A stretch of 64,000 bases of DNA from NCBI GenBank assembly GCA_031826515.1, contig CP134536.1, forward strand, positions 2,610,501-2,674,500, given 5' to 3'. The notes beneath the pieces are model-generated. The model saw only the letters and a list, made by a program, of their open reading frames with translations, was not told the origin of the DNA and did no database searches. How positions within the stretch are numbered: position 1 is the first letter of the stretch; the number at the start of each line of letters is the position of its first letter. A program made the position numbers and the translations under genes. The stretch comes from Flavobacteriaceae bacterium HL-DH10. Its GTDB lineage: Bacteria > Bacteroidota > Bacteroidia > Flavobacteriales > Flavobacteriaceae. Below are positions 63,780-64,000 of the stretch, one piece after another.

Positions 63780-64000
63780 ATGGCAATATTACCAAACAAG
63801 CGTCGAGAAAAAATTATTGAATTTCTCCAAGAAGATGGGTCTGCTAAAGTAGTGGATTTAGCTAAGTTGTTTAAAGTTACAGAAGTAACAATAAGACAAG
63901 ATTTAGAAAAACTGGAAAAACAAGATTTAATTATAAGAGAACATGGTGGCGCATATTTAAAGAATATTGAAGATAATGTAAAAAACTTTTCTTTAGTACA
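63780..64000 (+). CDS. DeoR/GlpR-family transcriptional regulator, N-terminal part (3' truncated by window)
   Basis: The frame is open from ATG 63780 to the window end, giving 73 residues. MAILPNKRREKIIEFLQEDG, then AKVVDLAKLFKVTEVTIRQD (helix-turn-helix), LEKLEKQDLIIREHGGAYL is the canonical DeoR winged-helix start, including the REHGGA wing. The effector domain, which in this family binds sugar phosphates, lies beyond the window. It may control the acid-sugar operon upstream, or be the first gene of a downstream operon with the missing apiose or apionate dehydrogenases. It is on the same strand, 190 bases from the transporter. Confidence 0.9.
   Translation, partial: MAILPNKRREKIIEFLQEDGSAKVVDLAKLFKVTEVTIRQDLEKLEKQDLIIREHGGAYLKNIEDNVKNFSLV

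Noticed and set aside
1-64000. A marine algal polysaccharide locus (ulvan, carrageenan, fucoidan)
   Set aside because: No sulfatase or algal lyase family was seen, whereas PL1, GH28, GH78, GH106 and esterases indicate pectin.
1-64000. CRISPR array, phage, toxin-antitoxin or defence system
   Set aside because: No regularly spaced repeats, integrase or defence-type genes were found; the only mobile element is the IS3 relic.

Overview
The window reads as a chromosomal segment of a flavobacterium (Bacteroidota, probably Flavobacteriaceae). The DNA is AT-rich, ribosome-binding sites are not evident, two SusC/SusD pairs are present, and there is an ECF sigma/FecR pair and many SPI or lipoprotein signal peptides. 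Every convincing gene is on the + strand. No rRNA, tRNA or CRISPR array was seen.

Bases 1-57655 form a very large polysaccharide utilisation locus (PUL) for a complex pectin. Block 1 (1-8797) holds the C-terminal end of a GH106 rhamnosidase, an SGNH/SASA acetylesterase, a DUF5703 (alpha/alpha)6 glycosidase, a PL1 lyase and a GH127. Block 2 (9361-14617) is SusC/SusD pair 1, preceded by a 563-base leader with two copies of a conserved motif and closed by a hairpin terminator. Block 3 (14823-50638) is a long enzyme train: PL1, DUF3826, PL1, a beta-helix/DUF6298-like protein, GH140 (the apiosidase family), GH28, GH43, two sialidase-fold proteins, two GH78, a CE19-like methylesterase, GH95, a GH142-like/MGH1-like protein, a GH67/GH20-like glycosidase and two GH2. 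Block 4 (50664-57606) is an ECF sigma factor, a FecR anti-sigma, an STN-bearing SusC and a second SusD, ending in a strong terminator. This combination (GH106, GH78, GH95, GH127, GH140, GH28, GH2, sialidase fold, CE19, PL1) resembles the rhamnogalacturonan-II (RG-II) loci known from Bacteroides thetaiotaomicron. Apiose-rich galacturonan is an alternative substrate. No sulfatase is present.

After a decayed IS3-family element (about 57740-58735) comes a cytoplasmic operon (58939-63589): a RuBisCO-like protein (RLP), a DUF1537 acid-sugar kinase, an Asp/Glu-racemase-fold protein and a BASS-type transporter. RLP plus DUF1537 kinase is the signature of known D-apionate (3-oxo-isoapionate) catabolism. 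Apiose is what a GH140 would release from pectin. The RLP promoter carries the same motif as the SusC-1 leader, which links polymer capture and acid-sugar catabolism. A DeoR-type regulator begins at 63780 and runs off the end.

Two genes are broken by single-base shifts in homopolymers: the RLP at a G7 run (59926-59932) and the beta-helix protein at a T7 run in its signal peptide (19056-19062). These may be sequencing errors, recent mutations or phase-variable tracts.
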